Assembly: GCA_946402275.1 (NCBI GenBank)
Contig: CAMIVY010000001.1
Span: 186,001-250,000 of the forward strand
Direction of reading: 5' to 3'
DNA from: an uncultured Prevotella sp.
GTDB lineage: Bacteria > Bacteroidota > Bacteroidia > Bacteroidales > Bacteroidaceae
DNA length: 64,000 bases
Under the pieces are notes generated by a model. It was not told the DNA's origin. It did not search any database and saw only the letters and a program-made list of their open reading frames with translations. The translations under genes and the position numbers were made by a program. Below are positions 1-7,205 of the stretch, piece by piece; the stretch's first letter is position 1; each line of letters opens with the position of its first letter.

Positions 1-1988
1 TCCTTCTTGTCCTTGTGGGCGGGGAGCCAATAGCGCAGCAGACGCAGCTGCTGTGCATAATTAGGAAGGCGTTTGAGTTCTTCGAGGAAAGTATCTACAT
101 CATCCTTTTTGAAAAGGTTTTCTGTAGCATCGATAAACTCACGGAGACCAGTATCCTGAATTTTGGAGCGGGCCAAGTCGCGACGGGCATCATCCTCTTC
201 GGGGTCAACAGGCTCAAAGAGGGAGAACTGCGAAAAGATCTTATCGGTGTTGATATCTTCCTGGTGAGCCTTGTTGATACGGTCAACAATGCCAATGGCG
301 GCCTTATAGTCAATAGGCAGCAACAATTTTGCAAGCTCCATTGACTTTTCAGGGATATCCTCGAAATCTATCTCTTCTACTAACTGATGGATATTATCCT
401 TTAACGCAGCTTGGTCGTCAAAAGACAGGCCACTAGATTTACGAGCAATTAGCAAATAACATTTTAATCGTTCCTCGGAGAGGTATACTGTATGCGCCAG
501 AGCTAGTGCCTTGGCTTGCTGTCCGATGGCGATGAGTGCAGATATTTCATTATCCCAAAGTTCGTTTCGTTCTATCTCGCGCGAAGCCGCCTTATTGAGA
601 GAGTAACGGAAACGGCTGGTTAGGTGTTTTGTAGGGACTGCCTCACATGCCTCATAGCCAAAGCGGCACTGCACATTGAGAACCGCCTGTGAATGACCTT
701 CAGCAAGTATTCTCTGAACATTATCTGCATTAAGGTATTTAATAAGGTCCTCGTTCAAACCTACTGATTTGTAAAGAGAAGGAAGAGCCATAGCATAAGC
801 TTCACCCAACTTCATCCCCTCCAAAACACGTATCTGACTCAACTCCACATCGCGCTTATGACTCTGCAGTCGCCCACATAAATATTTGCGGAATCCCTCA
901 GAACGCAAACAGATAGCACCGTTTTCCTTAATAAGAATATAGTCAGAGTAGCGCTCAGCGATGGCTTTCACCACATCGGTAGAAACTTCTAGTACATTTG
1001 CATAAAAATCACAGGTAAACTCAAACTCAGTATAAGCCAACAGAGCAAACAAAGGAATCACCGCAGGATCGCTATCGCGACATATCCGCTCATAGTCTTC
1101 TTGATTCAGATCACTATTGGCATCGATGTCCGCACTCATCAACTCTTCTATACGGTCGTTACACAGGTATTTTGTGCGAAGATCGTTCATACGGCGGGCA
1201 TTACCCCGCGATATTTTGTATAGTTCAAACAGTTGCTCTTTCCCGAGACCTGTTTTAGAACGGGTAAAGTAGTCGTTGGAGTCAGCCTCGCTAAAACGTA
1301 GCAAAGTTACTTCTGAAATAGACCATTTCTTTGTCTGCTTGAACAGGTCTTCTATTTGTTTTTTATCACCAGATAAGAGGAAATGAGCCTTCTCCCATTG
1401 CAACAGTTCAATCAGTTTACAGATGTTCTCCCTATATTCCGAGGGTATTTTACTGAATCCATCGAAGACAAAATACATCACACCATCCTTGGACTGCCTC
1501 AATTGTCTTAACACCCTAGTATAGACTTCGTTGACATGCTTTACTTCAAACGGGCAACTGCATTTGTTGGCATACCAATAGAGCTGTTCTGTAATATCAC
1601 CCTCCATTACCTCTGAGTCGAGTTGAATGCGGTCAAATCCGTTATAGAAATAGCTAACACAGTTATCGTGATGTTTGCGAGCAAACTGCGAAAGGAATGT
1701 TGTCATACCTACTCCTTCCTCGCCGGTCACACATACGACAGTATTTTCCTTAAGCTTTTCCTCGCAAAGCGATAGATGGACTTCGCGCAACAACTCATGT
1801 TCGACCTTCTCTGGGAACGTGCCACTATAAGAGGTCATATCGAGTATTTCAGCTTGTAAGACCTCACCTTTTGCATGCTGCATAGCCTGCTTGATGGCTG
1901 AGTCACCAATAAAATACTGCTTACCTTCTTGAGCATTAGGCAGTATCTGATTGCTTCCGCCTTTTATATCAAACGAATTGTCTGCCAT
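1..1988 (-). CDS. STAND/AAA-like P-loop ATPase, 3' end outside window
   Basis: The reading frame is open from the ATG at 1988 to the window edge (662 codons), so the C-terminus is missing. The N-terminus (IKGGSNQILPNA, then GDS) matches that of the small protein encoded just upstream. A P-loop lies at residues 89-97 (GEEGVGMTT), with Met95 where Walker A normally has Lys. A Walker B-like strand (MYFVFDGF) lies near residue 170. The rest is helical and could be a winged-helix plus sensor region, as in STAND NTPases. Such proteins often act as regulators or anti-phage sensors. The specific role is inference; no effector domain is visible in the part present. The start follows 11 nt after the upstream stop, so the two genes are probably cotranscribed. 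Confidence 0.7.
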   Translation of the reverse strand, partial: MADNSFDIKGGSNQILPNAQEGKQYFIGDSAIKQAMQHAKGEVLQAEILDMTSYSGTFPEKVEHELLREVHLSLCEEKLKENTVVCVTGEEGVGMTTFLSQFARKHHDNCVSYFYNGFDRIQLDSEVMEGDITEQLYWYANKCSCPFEVKHVNEVYTRVLRQLRQSKDGVMYFVFDGFSKIPSEYRENICKLIELLQWEKAHFLLSGDKKQIEDLFKQTKKWSISEVTLLRFSEADSNDYFTRSKTGLGKEQLFELYKISRGNARRMNDLRTKYLCNDRIEELMSADIDANSDLNQEDYERICRDSDPAVIPLFALLAYTEFEFTCDFYANVLEVSTDVVKAIAERYSDYILIKENGAICLRSEGFRKYLCGRLQSHKRDVELSQIRVLEGMKLGEAYAMALPSLYKSVGLNEDLIKYLNADNVQRILAEGHSQAVLNVQCRFGYEACEAVPTKHLTSRFRYSLNKAASREIERNELWDNEISALIAIGQQAKALALAHTVYLSEERLKCYLLIARKSSGLSFDDQAALKDNIHQLVEEIDFEDIPEKSMELAKLLLPIDYKAAIGIVDRINKAHQEDINTDKIFSQFSLFEPVDPEEDDARRDLARSKIQDTGLREFIDATENLFKKDDVDTFLEELKRLPNYAQQLRLLRYWLPAHKDKK

Positions 1989-1999
1989 AACTATATTCC

Positions 2000-2437
2000 T
2001 TATTTATTCCTGAGGGCACGCTTACGCTCCGCCCAAGCTTTATCAATCTGGATGCGCAGGTTATCAACGCCTTTACCTTTATCTACTCCCGTAAGAAAAG
2101 GAATCAGAGTCTCGATGAAATTTTCTTTATCTATACGAACCTCATCGAGATAGGGTTCATTTTCGCACATAATGGCCACCACTTGCCCCACCTCTGCTGC
2201 CGTCTTACATACCTTAAGACTGGCCACGTAATTACGCAACGAATCCTCTTTCTCCACATACACTTTCAACCGTCGCTCATCATCGGTGAGCGGCGGTTCA
2301 TCTGTTGCCCCGTTGCGCAGGGCTTCCTTGGCAAACTGGTCACCATAGAAATGCTGCTCCGCCTTGGTGGCGTTGGGCAGTATTTGGTTATTGCCGCCAG
2401 AGATGTTGAAAATGATGTTGCTTTTCTCTTCAGCCAT
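2000..2437 (-). CDS. Small partner protein with shared NQILPNA N-terminal motif
   Basis: This 145-residue protein starts at MAEEKSN; an upstream in-frame Met would add 15 basic residues, but the chosen start gives an N-terminus that aligns with the neighbour. Residues 10-35 contain SGGNNQILPNA followed by QHFYGDQ, closely matching the start of the ATPase encoded 11 nt downstream. The remainder is charged and helical, with no catalytic motif that I recognise. The shared N-terminal module suggests the two proteins interact through it, or were built from the same adaptor domain, as with effector-associated domains of conflict systems. That is inference; the family is not identified. Confidence 0.65.
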   Translation of the reverse strand: MAEEKSNIIFNISGGNNQILPNATKAEQHFYGDQFAKEALRNGATDEPPLTDDERRLKVYVEKEDSLRNYVASLKVCKTAAEVGQVVAIMCENEPYLDEVRIDKENFIETLIPFLTGVDKGKGVDNLRIQIDKAWAERKRALRNK

Positions 2438-2508
2438 ATTGTTTTTTCGCTGTTTTTCAACCGTTTTTTGGTGAGGTTTCAACCATTCTTAAACGCCTTT
2501 CAACGTAA

Positions 2509-2540
2509 TTGGAAAAGGGGTACCTGCCGCTATACTTTTG
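2509..2540 (+). promoter_or_regulatory. Bacteroidota-type promoter for cassette A
   Basis: TTG at 2509-2511 and TACTTTTG at 2533-2540 are 21 nt apart, fitting the primary sigma factor pattern of Bacteroidota (TTTG, about 20 nt, TAnnTTTG). It points at the peptidase gene starting at 2625 and leaves a leader of about 75 nt. The -33 box lacks its first T. Confidence 0.4.
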
Positions 2541-2624
2541 CACTCAGAAACACGTCAGGAGCGCATCCCGGGTAGCAATTCTGAAACGGTTTCAACAGAC
2601 AAAATTAATGTTTAACAAGTAAAA

Positions 2625-3173
2625 ATGTATACGAGTATGACAAGTAACATTTCATTATCCCCGCACTTCTGCCTGGACGAGTTCACCAAGAGCGCCACTG
2701 CCCGCAAGCACGGGATTGACAACACTCCTCCTCAGGAGGCGGTGGACAACCTCAGGGCGCTCTGCCAGGGCTGCTTGGAACCGCTCCGCGAGGCACTTGG
2801 GCTGCCGGTGGTCATCACCAGCGGTTACCGCACCAAGGCACTTAACAGTATGTTGGCGCATTCCTCGCAGCGCAGCCAGCACATGCTGGGGCAGGCGGCA
2901 GATTTTTATGTGGCGGAGCCCAAGGATTTGAACCTGGAACCTGGAACCTTGAACCCAGCAAAACCGACTCGTCGCGAACTGCTTATCAAGGCATTCCGCC
3001 TCATCATCCTGGATGAGAGCATTGACTACGACCAGCTCATCCTCTATCCCTCTTTCATTCACGTGAGCTACGTATCCCGCGAGCGCAACCGCCGCACCAT
3101 CCTGCTTGGCATGCGTAATGGCAAGCTTGGCTACGGCAAGTGCTCCGTCCAGAACGCGCTCAAGATTCAGTAA
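2625..3173 (+). CDS. M15-family (D-Ala-D-Ala carboxypeptidase-like) peptidase, cassette A
   Basis: The 182-residue protein has the Peptidase_M15_3 / endolysin-like layout: an N-terminal helical part (LSPHF..DEF), SGYRTKALN, then the zinc-site motif QHMLGQAADF with His and Asp ligands, and a final FIHVSY supplying the third ligand. The predicted role is cleavage of peptidoglycan stem peptides. No signal peptide is visible. A second start at codon 5 (MTSNIS) is possible, and the paralogue at 48538 has the same double start. It is the first gene of a plus-strand cassette. Between QAADFYV and the final domain a linker is encoded by heptanucleotide repeats (2928-2955), a sign that an intergenic-type repeat entered the gene in frame. 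Confidence 0.85.
   Translation: MYTSMTSNISLSPHFCLDEFTKSATARKHGIDNTPPQEAVDNLRALCQGCLEPLREALGLPVVITSGYRTKALNSMLAHSSQRSQHMLGQAADFYVAEPKDLNLEPGTLNPAKPTRRELLIKAFRLIILDESIDYDQLILYPSFIHVSYVSRERNRRTILLGMRNGKLGYGKCSVQNALKIQ
2928..2955 (+). repeat. Four heptanucleotide repeats inside the M15 gene
   Basis: Four consecutive 7-mers, TTGAACC, TGGAACC, TGGAACC and TTGAACC, lie in the linker of the peptidase gene. Read on the other strand they match the GTTCCAG/GTTCCAA heptads at 58295-58325. The paralogue carries a different repeat in the same linker. Confidence 0.8.
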
Positions 3174-3207
3174 CCCTTTTTATTAACAATTAAAACCGTA
3201 TTAAATT

Positions 3208-3852
3208 ATGGCACAGATCAAACAAGTCGGCATAGGCCGCAAGACAACAGGTACCATCGATGGTATCACCTATTACACTGTTAACGGCAAGACCTTTGCC
3301 CGTACTACTCCTACCATGCCTGCCAGCGTGTACAACACACCTGAGGCCCGCACGCGCCAGGCTATCTTCAAGATGGTGCAGATGCATATGAAACATCACC
3401 TGCGTACCATCCGCCAGACCATCACCAACAAGACGGGGTCGCCCAGCAACCGCTACTTCAGCCTCAACTACAAGGCCCTTTCGCAGGCCCTTCAGGCGCT
3501 GGCAGAGCTCTATGTGAACGGTCAGGACGTCACCATTACCGATGTGGAGCAGGCCATCAGCGCCTACGCCGTTGAGCACCCCACCAGCATCAAGATTGCC
3601 TCCAAGAGCGGCTATCAGGATGTCTATCTGACCGGTCCCTGGCCCGACACCATCACCCTCAACGCCCTGGCTGGCGACCGCACCGTGATTATAATCGTGG
3701 CTGAGAACGGTACACAGACCACCATCAATGCTGACGGCACCGTAACTACCGGCCAGTACACCGGAGGCGGCTCTGACCCCGACCCTGAACCCGACCCCAA
3801 CCCTAGCACAGGCGGTGGCGGCAACACCGGTGACAACGGCGACGAGGGCTAA
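3208..3852 (+). CDS. MAQIKQ family protein with Gly/Pro/Asp-rich tail, cassette A
   Basis: The 214-residue product begins MAQIKQVGIGRKTTGTIDG and is rich in Arg, Lys and His up to residue 80. A central region (97-170) contains short beta strands, and the tail after 185 is low complexity (Asp-Pro, Gly-Gly, Asn-Thr-Gly). The opening resembles the small Bacteroidota proteins grouped as DUF6266, though I am not certain of membership. No signal peptide or catalytic motif is seen. It follows the M15 gene by 34 nt. The paralogue at 49196 lacks residues 97-170, so this block is dispensable or was gained. Function unknown; a structural or nucleic-acid-binding role is only a guess from its charge. Confidence 0.75.
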   Translation: MAQIKQVGIGRKTTGTIDGITYYTVNGKTFARTTPTMPASVYNTPEARTRQAIFKMVQMHMKHHLRTIRQTITNKTGSPSNRYFSLNYKALSQALQALAELYVNGQDVTITDVEQAISAYAVEHPTSIKIASKSGYQDVYLTGPWPDTITLNALAGDRTVIIIVAENGTQTTINADGTVTTGQYTGGGSDPDPEPDPNPSTGGGGNTGDNGDEG

Positions 3853-3869
3853 TCCACTTTCTTAACTCA

Positions 3870-3894
3870 CACAGATGACACAGATGGCACAGAT
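3870..3894 (+). repeat. CACAGAT 9-nt-period repeat, left of GxxExxY copy A
   Basis: CACAGAT recurs at 3870, 3879 and 3888, an exact 9-nt period. The inverse motif ATCTGTG occurs three times with the same period on the other side of the GxxExxY gene (4270-4294), so the gene is bracketed by imperfect 25-nt inverted repeats. Confidence 0.85.
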
Positions 3895-4265
3895 TAATTA
3901 GCTATGCGGATGATGCCCTCTCTGATGTTGTTTGACGAGAAGTTCACCAAGAGGCCTATGCGCTTATCCAGAAGCCTTAGATATGTAAGCAGTTGTTTTG
4001 CAAACACCGGCTTCATCTCTTCGACAGACTTTAGCTCTACGATAATTCTATTCTCGATGAGCAAATCCAGGCGAAGAGCAGTTTTGAGACAGTTCCCTTT
4101 ATAGCTAATGGGAACCTCCATCTGCCGGGCTACTTGAAGCCCCTGCTGCTGGAGTTCAAACACTAAGGCTTCTTCATACACAGATTCCAGCAAACCCGGC
4201 CCCAAGGTGTTGTAAACCTCGAAGATTGCCCCTCTTATCTGGTATGTCAGTTCGTTGTCTGTCAT
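3894..4265 (-). CDS. GxxExxY protein, copy A
   Basis: The 123-residue protein carries the signature GLLESVYE (residues 25-32) and a PD-(D/E)XK-like core: RLDLLIEN followed by IIVELKS, giving Asp and Glu-x-Lys. Members of this family (PDDEXK_3) are widespread in Bacteroidota but have no established function; nuclease activity is inferred from the fold. It lies on the strand opposite to the other cassette genes. Its DNA is identical to copy B (49917-50288) over about 360 bp, although the other cassette genes have diverged. It sits between inverted CACAGAT/ATCTGTG repeats, which suggests it moves or converts as a unit. Confidence 0.9.
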   Translation of the reverse strand: MTDNELTYQIRGAIFEVYNTLGPGLLESVYEEALVFELQQQGLQVARQMEVPISYKGNCLKTALRLDLLIENRIIVELKSVEEMKPVFAKQLLTYLRLLDKRIGLLVNFSSNNIREGIIRIAN

Positions 4266-4269
4266 AATT

Positions 4270-4294
4270 ATCTGTGTAATCTGTGAAATCTGTG
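4270..4294 (+). repeat. ATCTGTG 9-nt-period repeat, right of GxxExxY copy A
   Basis: ATCTGTG recurs at 4270, 4279 and 4288, forming the inverted partner of the repeat at 3870-3894. Confidence 0.85.
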
Positions 4295-4330
4295 TGACCT
4301 ATTAATTAACAATTAAAATCAGTGTGAATT

Positions 4331-4558
4331 ATGAAAAAGTTGTTTCAGAAACTTCTGGCCAAACTCGTAAAAAAGGCCATCAACAAGTCGGTTAAAGACG
4401 CAGTGTCTAACCCCGATGCTCCCTATGTGGATCCCATTGTGGTTCTCGGCGATGACTCCAAGAAAAACCTCTGGAAGTTCATCCTGCAGACCCTCATCAG
4501 CATCCTCACAGCCATCCTGACCGCCCTGGGTGCTACCAGCTGCATGGGGCTCCACTAG
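4331..4558 (+). CDS. Extended smalltalk-type small membrane protein, cassette A
   Basis: This 75-residue protein ends in the smalltalk family pattern: KKNLWKFILQ, a hydrophobic helix (residues 50-66) and a terminal LGATSC. Smalltalk proteins of Bacteroidota are normally about 33 residues and lie near amidase or HU-like genes. Here an N-terminal amphipathic, Lys-rich extension of some 40 residues (MKKLFQKLLAKLVKKAINK) is added. The Cys near the end may be a lipid or metal site, which is inference. The paralogue at 50556 is nearly identical, with changes concentrated in the acidic linker. Function unknown; association with a peptidoglycan peptidase suggests an envelope role. Confidence 0.8.
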   Translation: MKKLFQKLLAKLVKKAINKSVKDAVSNPDAPYVDPIVVLGDDSKKNLWKFILQTLISILTAILTALGATSCMGLH

Positions 4559-4571
4559 TCTCTCTTTTCAT

Positions 4572-4619
4572 AGGAGGTTCCGGCCAATCCTCATTCCGGG
4601 CGACGAACCGGAATCTCCT
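4572..4619 (+). promoter_or_regulatory. Long hairpin upstream of the 99-residue gene
   Basis: Positions 4572-4583 and 4608-4619 pair over 12 bp with one G-T wobble, enclosing a 24-nt loop. It ends 24 nt before the next start codon and lacks a T run, so a regulatory hairpin is likelier than a terminator. Cassette B has no counterpart; repeats occupy that gap. Confidence 0.5.
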
Positions 4620-4643
4620 TCAATCCTTTAAAATACCGTTATT

Positions 4644-4943
4644 ATGAAACAAGTAAAATATATCTTAGTCAATGAAAGCTATTCTCAAGACGCTGTTCTT
4701 GCTATTCGTAACAGCCGCGTGTCTGACTTCCGACACAGCCACATCATCAGTGCCGCAGGCCTCTCCCGCCCCGAGCTTATCAGTGTGCTCCTACTGGCCC
4801 GTAAGCAGTGGCCCTCTGCCAAAATCCTGGGCGTATCCGAGTTGGGACTTGAGGTCCGTGACGGACGAATCCTATCTAGCGGACGGCTTTGCCCCAGCGA
4901 TGCCATGAACCAGATTCGTCGGGCACTTAGCGACCTGCCGTGA
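4644..4943 (+). CDS. Cassette A hypothetical protein, 99 residues
   Basis: The protein starts MKQVKYILVNESYSQDAV and ends RRALSDLP; the paralogue at 50985 starts and ends similarly (IKYILVNET and REMSDLP). The middle has AKILGVSEL in both. It looks like a compact alpha/beta protein without a signal peptide. I do not recognise a family. It is the last plus-strand gene before an intrinsic terminator, so it belongs to the cassette transcript. The middle is much more diverged between the two copies than the termini. Confidence 0.7.
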   Translation: MKQVKYILVNESYSQDAVLAIRNSRVSDFRHSHIISAAGLSRPELISVLLLARKQWPSAKILGVSELGLEVRDGRILSSGRLCPSDAMNQIRRALSDLP

Positions 4944-4976
4944 GTTATGGGACAGATTCATTACTCTGGACCTTGA

Positions 4977-5014
4977 ACGGAGCTACGTCATTCGATGTGG
5001 CTCCGTTTTTTTTT
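4977..5014 (+). terminator. Intrinsic terminator of cassette A
   Basis: ACGGAGC at 4977-4983 pairs with GCTCCGT at 5000-5006 and is followed by nine T residues (5006-5014). It lies 34 nt after the stop of the 99-residue gene and ends the plus-strand cassette transcript. Confidence 0.85.
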
Positions 5015-5156
5015 GCCCCATTGCGGCACAAAGGGGTTTTCGATGTTTTTGTTAATCATCCGTGTCAATTCGTGCAATCAGTGTTCGAAAAAGAAATATC
5101 TGTGGTCTCTGTGAGATCTGTGTGACATTAGAGGTTTTCGAATCTTTCGATGTTTA

Positions 5157-5582
5157 TTAACCCTTCAAAAGCAATCTATAACAATTCGTCTCATACCGCT
5201 CAAACCCCAACTCCTGATACAGCCGGTTTGCCGTCACCCGTGTGGGATTAGATGTCAACTGTATATGATGCACATTCATCCTCTTTGCCGCCTCAATCAT
5301 AGCCGTCATCAACTCCTTTCCATATCCACGGCCACGGCACTTAGAGCTGACAACCACAGATTCTATATCAGCAATGGTGAACTCCAGCGTGTGTTTGATG
5401 CAAAGCGTTCCGGTAGCTACAATGTGCCCTTCATCCCTAATCACATACACAAGCACATTTGCATCATTCAAGGCATTGTTCAAAAGCTCCTCATTACAGA
5501 AACTTGTAGCAGACAATTCATGCATGAGCAAATCAATATCTTCCAGTTCCGACGATGAAAAAGAAACTAACTCTTCAACCAT
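5157..5582 (-). CDS. GNAT family N-acetyltransferase
   Basis: The 141-residue protein is a single GNAT domain. Motif A is present as ESVVVSSKCRGRGYGKELM (the acetyl-CoA pyrophosphate-binding R-x-x-G-x-G loop), followed by the helix and RLYQELGFERY typical of the C-terminal part. It would transfer an acetyl group from acetyl-CoA to an amine; the substrate is unknown. Its start lies 10 nt below the stop of the lipoprotein gene, so it may be the last gene of the polysaccharide operon. It could acetylate an amino sugar, or be an unrelated resident gene. Confidence 0.85.
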   Translation of the reverse strand: MVEELVSFSSSELEDIDLLMHELSATSFCNEELLNNALNDANVLVYVIRDEGHIVATGTLCIKHTLEFTIADIESVVVSSKCRGRGYGKELMTAMIEAAKRMNVHHIQLTSNPTRVTANRLYQELGFERYETNCYRLLLKG

Positions 5583-5591
5583 AAGCCTATT

Positions 5592-7172
5592 TTATCTAAA
5601 AGAAGATTCCAAAATTCCTTTAAAATCTTTCTTTGTGTTGTAAACGCCAGAGCCTGATACTCTATATTTAACCCTGTTAGATAATTTAATCGGATTATTA
5701 CTTATCTCAAAATGTAAATTGCCATCTATTTTCAAGTTACTTATTCTAACCTCCTTTAAATAATCCACAGGGGTTTCGCCCGTTGTTTTAAATTTAAATA
5801 TATAAAAATCCTTTACATTATCAACCGGTACGATGTGTAATCGATTAATTCTAATATTGGGGAGACATTTGCTTCTTAGCTCTTTTCTTAATTGAACATT
5901 ATTATCCATACTTCCTGCATTAAAAATACAATTACTCCTTTTGGAAGCATAATATTTACAATCGGTTATTTCCAAATCAAAAGGAACGTATGCATAATAA
6001 TTATCCCTGATGGTAATTGGTTCTGATTCTTTGAAGGTACAATTCTTATATTTTATTTTTCCATAAACAGATGATATGGGCAATGCCAGATCTGTCAATT
6101 CACAGTTTTCCATAGTTATATCTTTCCCATAACAATGGACATCATATCTGTTAATCTTACAATCCTTTAGATATGAATTGTTGGTGCAATTTGTACAAAA
6201 CACACCCCATTTCGCATATTCACAGATAATGTTGAAGAACTTTAAATTTGTAGAGAAGTTTACATTAATTCCATAACCAAATTGCTTCCTTTGCGAATAT
6301 GTACCATTTATAAGGATATCTCTCATCACAACATTTCCACAATGATTTGCCTGAATAACTTTATCAGCATACTTTGTTTCATCCTCAGGTGTAATTATAT
6401 TTAGGTTATAAACAAGAATATTATACACACCGTTAAATTGAACCAGCCATGTTTTGTATTGAGAATCCGCGTCTCTTATAAATACCAGATTTTTAAAAAC
6501 TTTCAATTCTGGGGTTGAATCATAATAATATGCAAATGGTCTAGTAGTTGTAGAATCCGAGTATGGCATTACAACCTCATTTTGAGCAATTCCATCTTTC
6601 AAAATAATGATATCGTATTTGGGGGCTTTCAAACCATCCTGCCCTCTGTGTTCAATCCAAGGGTTATTGTCTCCAAGGCACAACAATTTTACACCTTTTT
6701 CCAATTGAGGGATATTGCGGAAATCCCCGCAGTCCATAATGTTCTGAGCAATCTTTATATCATGTCTTGTATTGTCAATCTGAAATATAAAAACATCCTC
6801 GCTATTGTTCAGCACTTTCATCCTGACACCTGCAAAATCAGTTAATTGGCCGAGAGGTATAGGCTTTGCCCCTGTTGGTATTTCAATATTAATACTATCA
6901 ATTCCTTGATAACTTATAGCTTTATTTTCATCTGCAGCTTTCTTATGTGTATTATAAAGTACATAATACCTTTCTACATCAGTTTTTGCAGCATCCAGCC
7001 CCATATTTAAAGGATTTATGGTATCTGACATAGCTGTTAGGCTCCCCTTTTCCTCTGGTGAGCATAAGTTATTATTAAGCAAATTGTAGTTAATGGTTCT
7101 TTGCTGAGAGCAAGAAGAGCAGCTAAATAAATTGGCTATTAGCAAGAAAATGATAAATTTCGATTTTCTCAT
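5592..7172 (-). CDS. Secreted lipoprotein with right-handed beta-helix
   Basis: The start MRKSKFIIF was chosen over an upstream Met because it gives a standard signal sequence: basic residues, a hydrophobic stretch and a lipobox-like NLFSC, so a lipidated, probably surface-exposed protein is expected. After about residue 240 the sequence has repeating short turns with stacked Asn, Cys and hydrophobics (VMRDILING, YLKDCKIN, ITMENCELTD, KYKNCTF), the pattern of a parallel beta-helix of the pectate-lyase type. Such proteins bind, cleave or epimerise polysaccharides. Its place at the distal end of the polysaccharide cluster suggests a role in modifying or degrading the polymer. No catalytic residues can be assigned. 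Confidence 0.7.
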   Translation of the reverse strand: MRKSKFIIFLLIANLFSCSSCSQQRTINYNLLNNNLCSPEEKGSLTAMSDTINPLNMGLDAAKTDVERYYVLYNTHKKAADENKAISYQGIDSINIEIPTGAKPIPLGQLTDFAGVRMKVLNNSEDVFIFQIDNTRHDIKIAQNIMDCGDFRNIPQLEKGVKLLCLGDNNPWIEHRGQDGLKAPKYDIIILKDGIAQNEVVMPYSDSTTTRPFAYYYDSTPELKVFKNLVFIRDADSQYKTWLVQFNGVYNILVYNLNIITPEDETKYADKVIQANHCGNVVMRDILINGTYSQRKQFGYGINVNFSTNLKFFNIICEYAKWGVFCTNCTNNSYLKDCKINRYDVHCYGKDITMENCELTDLALPISSVYGKIKYKNCTFKESEPITIRDNYYAYVPFDLEITDCKYYASKRSNCIFNAGSMDNNVQLRKELRSKCLPNIRINRLHIVPVDNVKDFYIFKFKTTGETPVDYLKEVRISNLKIDGNLHFEISNNPIKLSNRVKYRVSGSGVYNTKKDFKGILESSFR

Positions 7173-7205
7173 AATTATATTTAACACCAGGTGTAATATT
7201 AATCA

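Noticed and set aside
4672..4908. Frame encoding a signal-peptide-like MKAILKTLFLLFVTAACL overlapping the 99-residue gene
   Set aside because: Although it looks like a leader and a similar frame occurs at 51013, the overlapping frame at 4644 is conserved at both ends and over its full length in cassette B, whereas this one ends at different points; a second product is possible but not supported enough.
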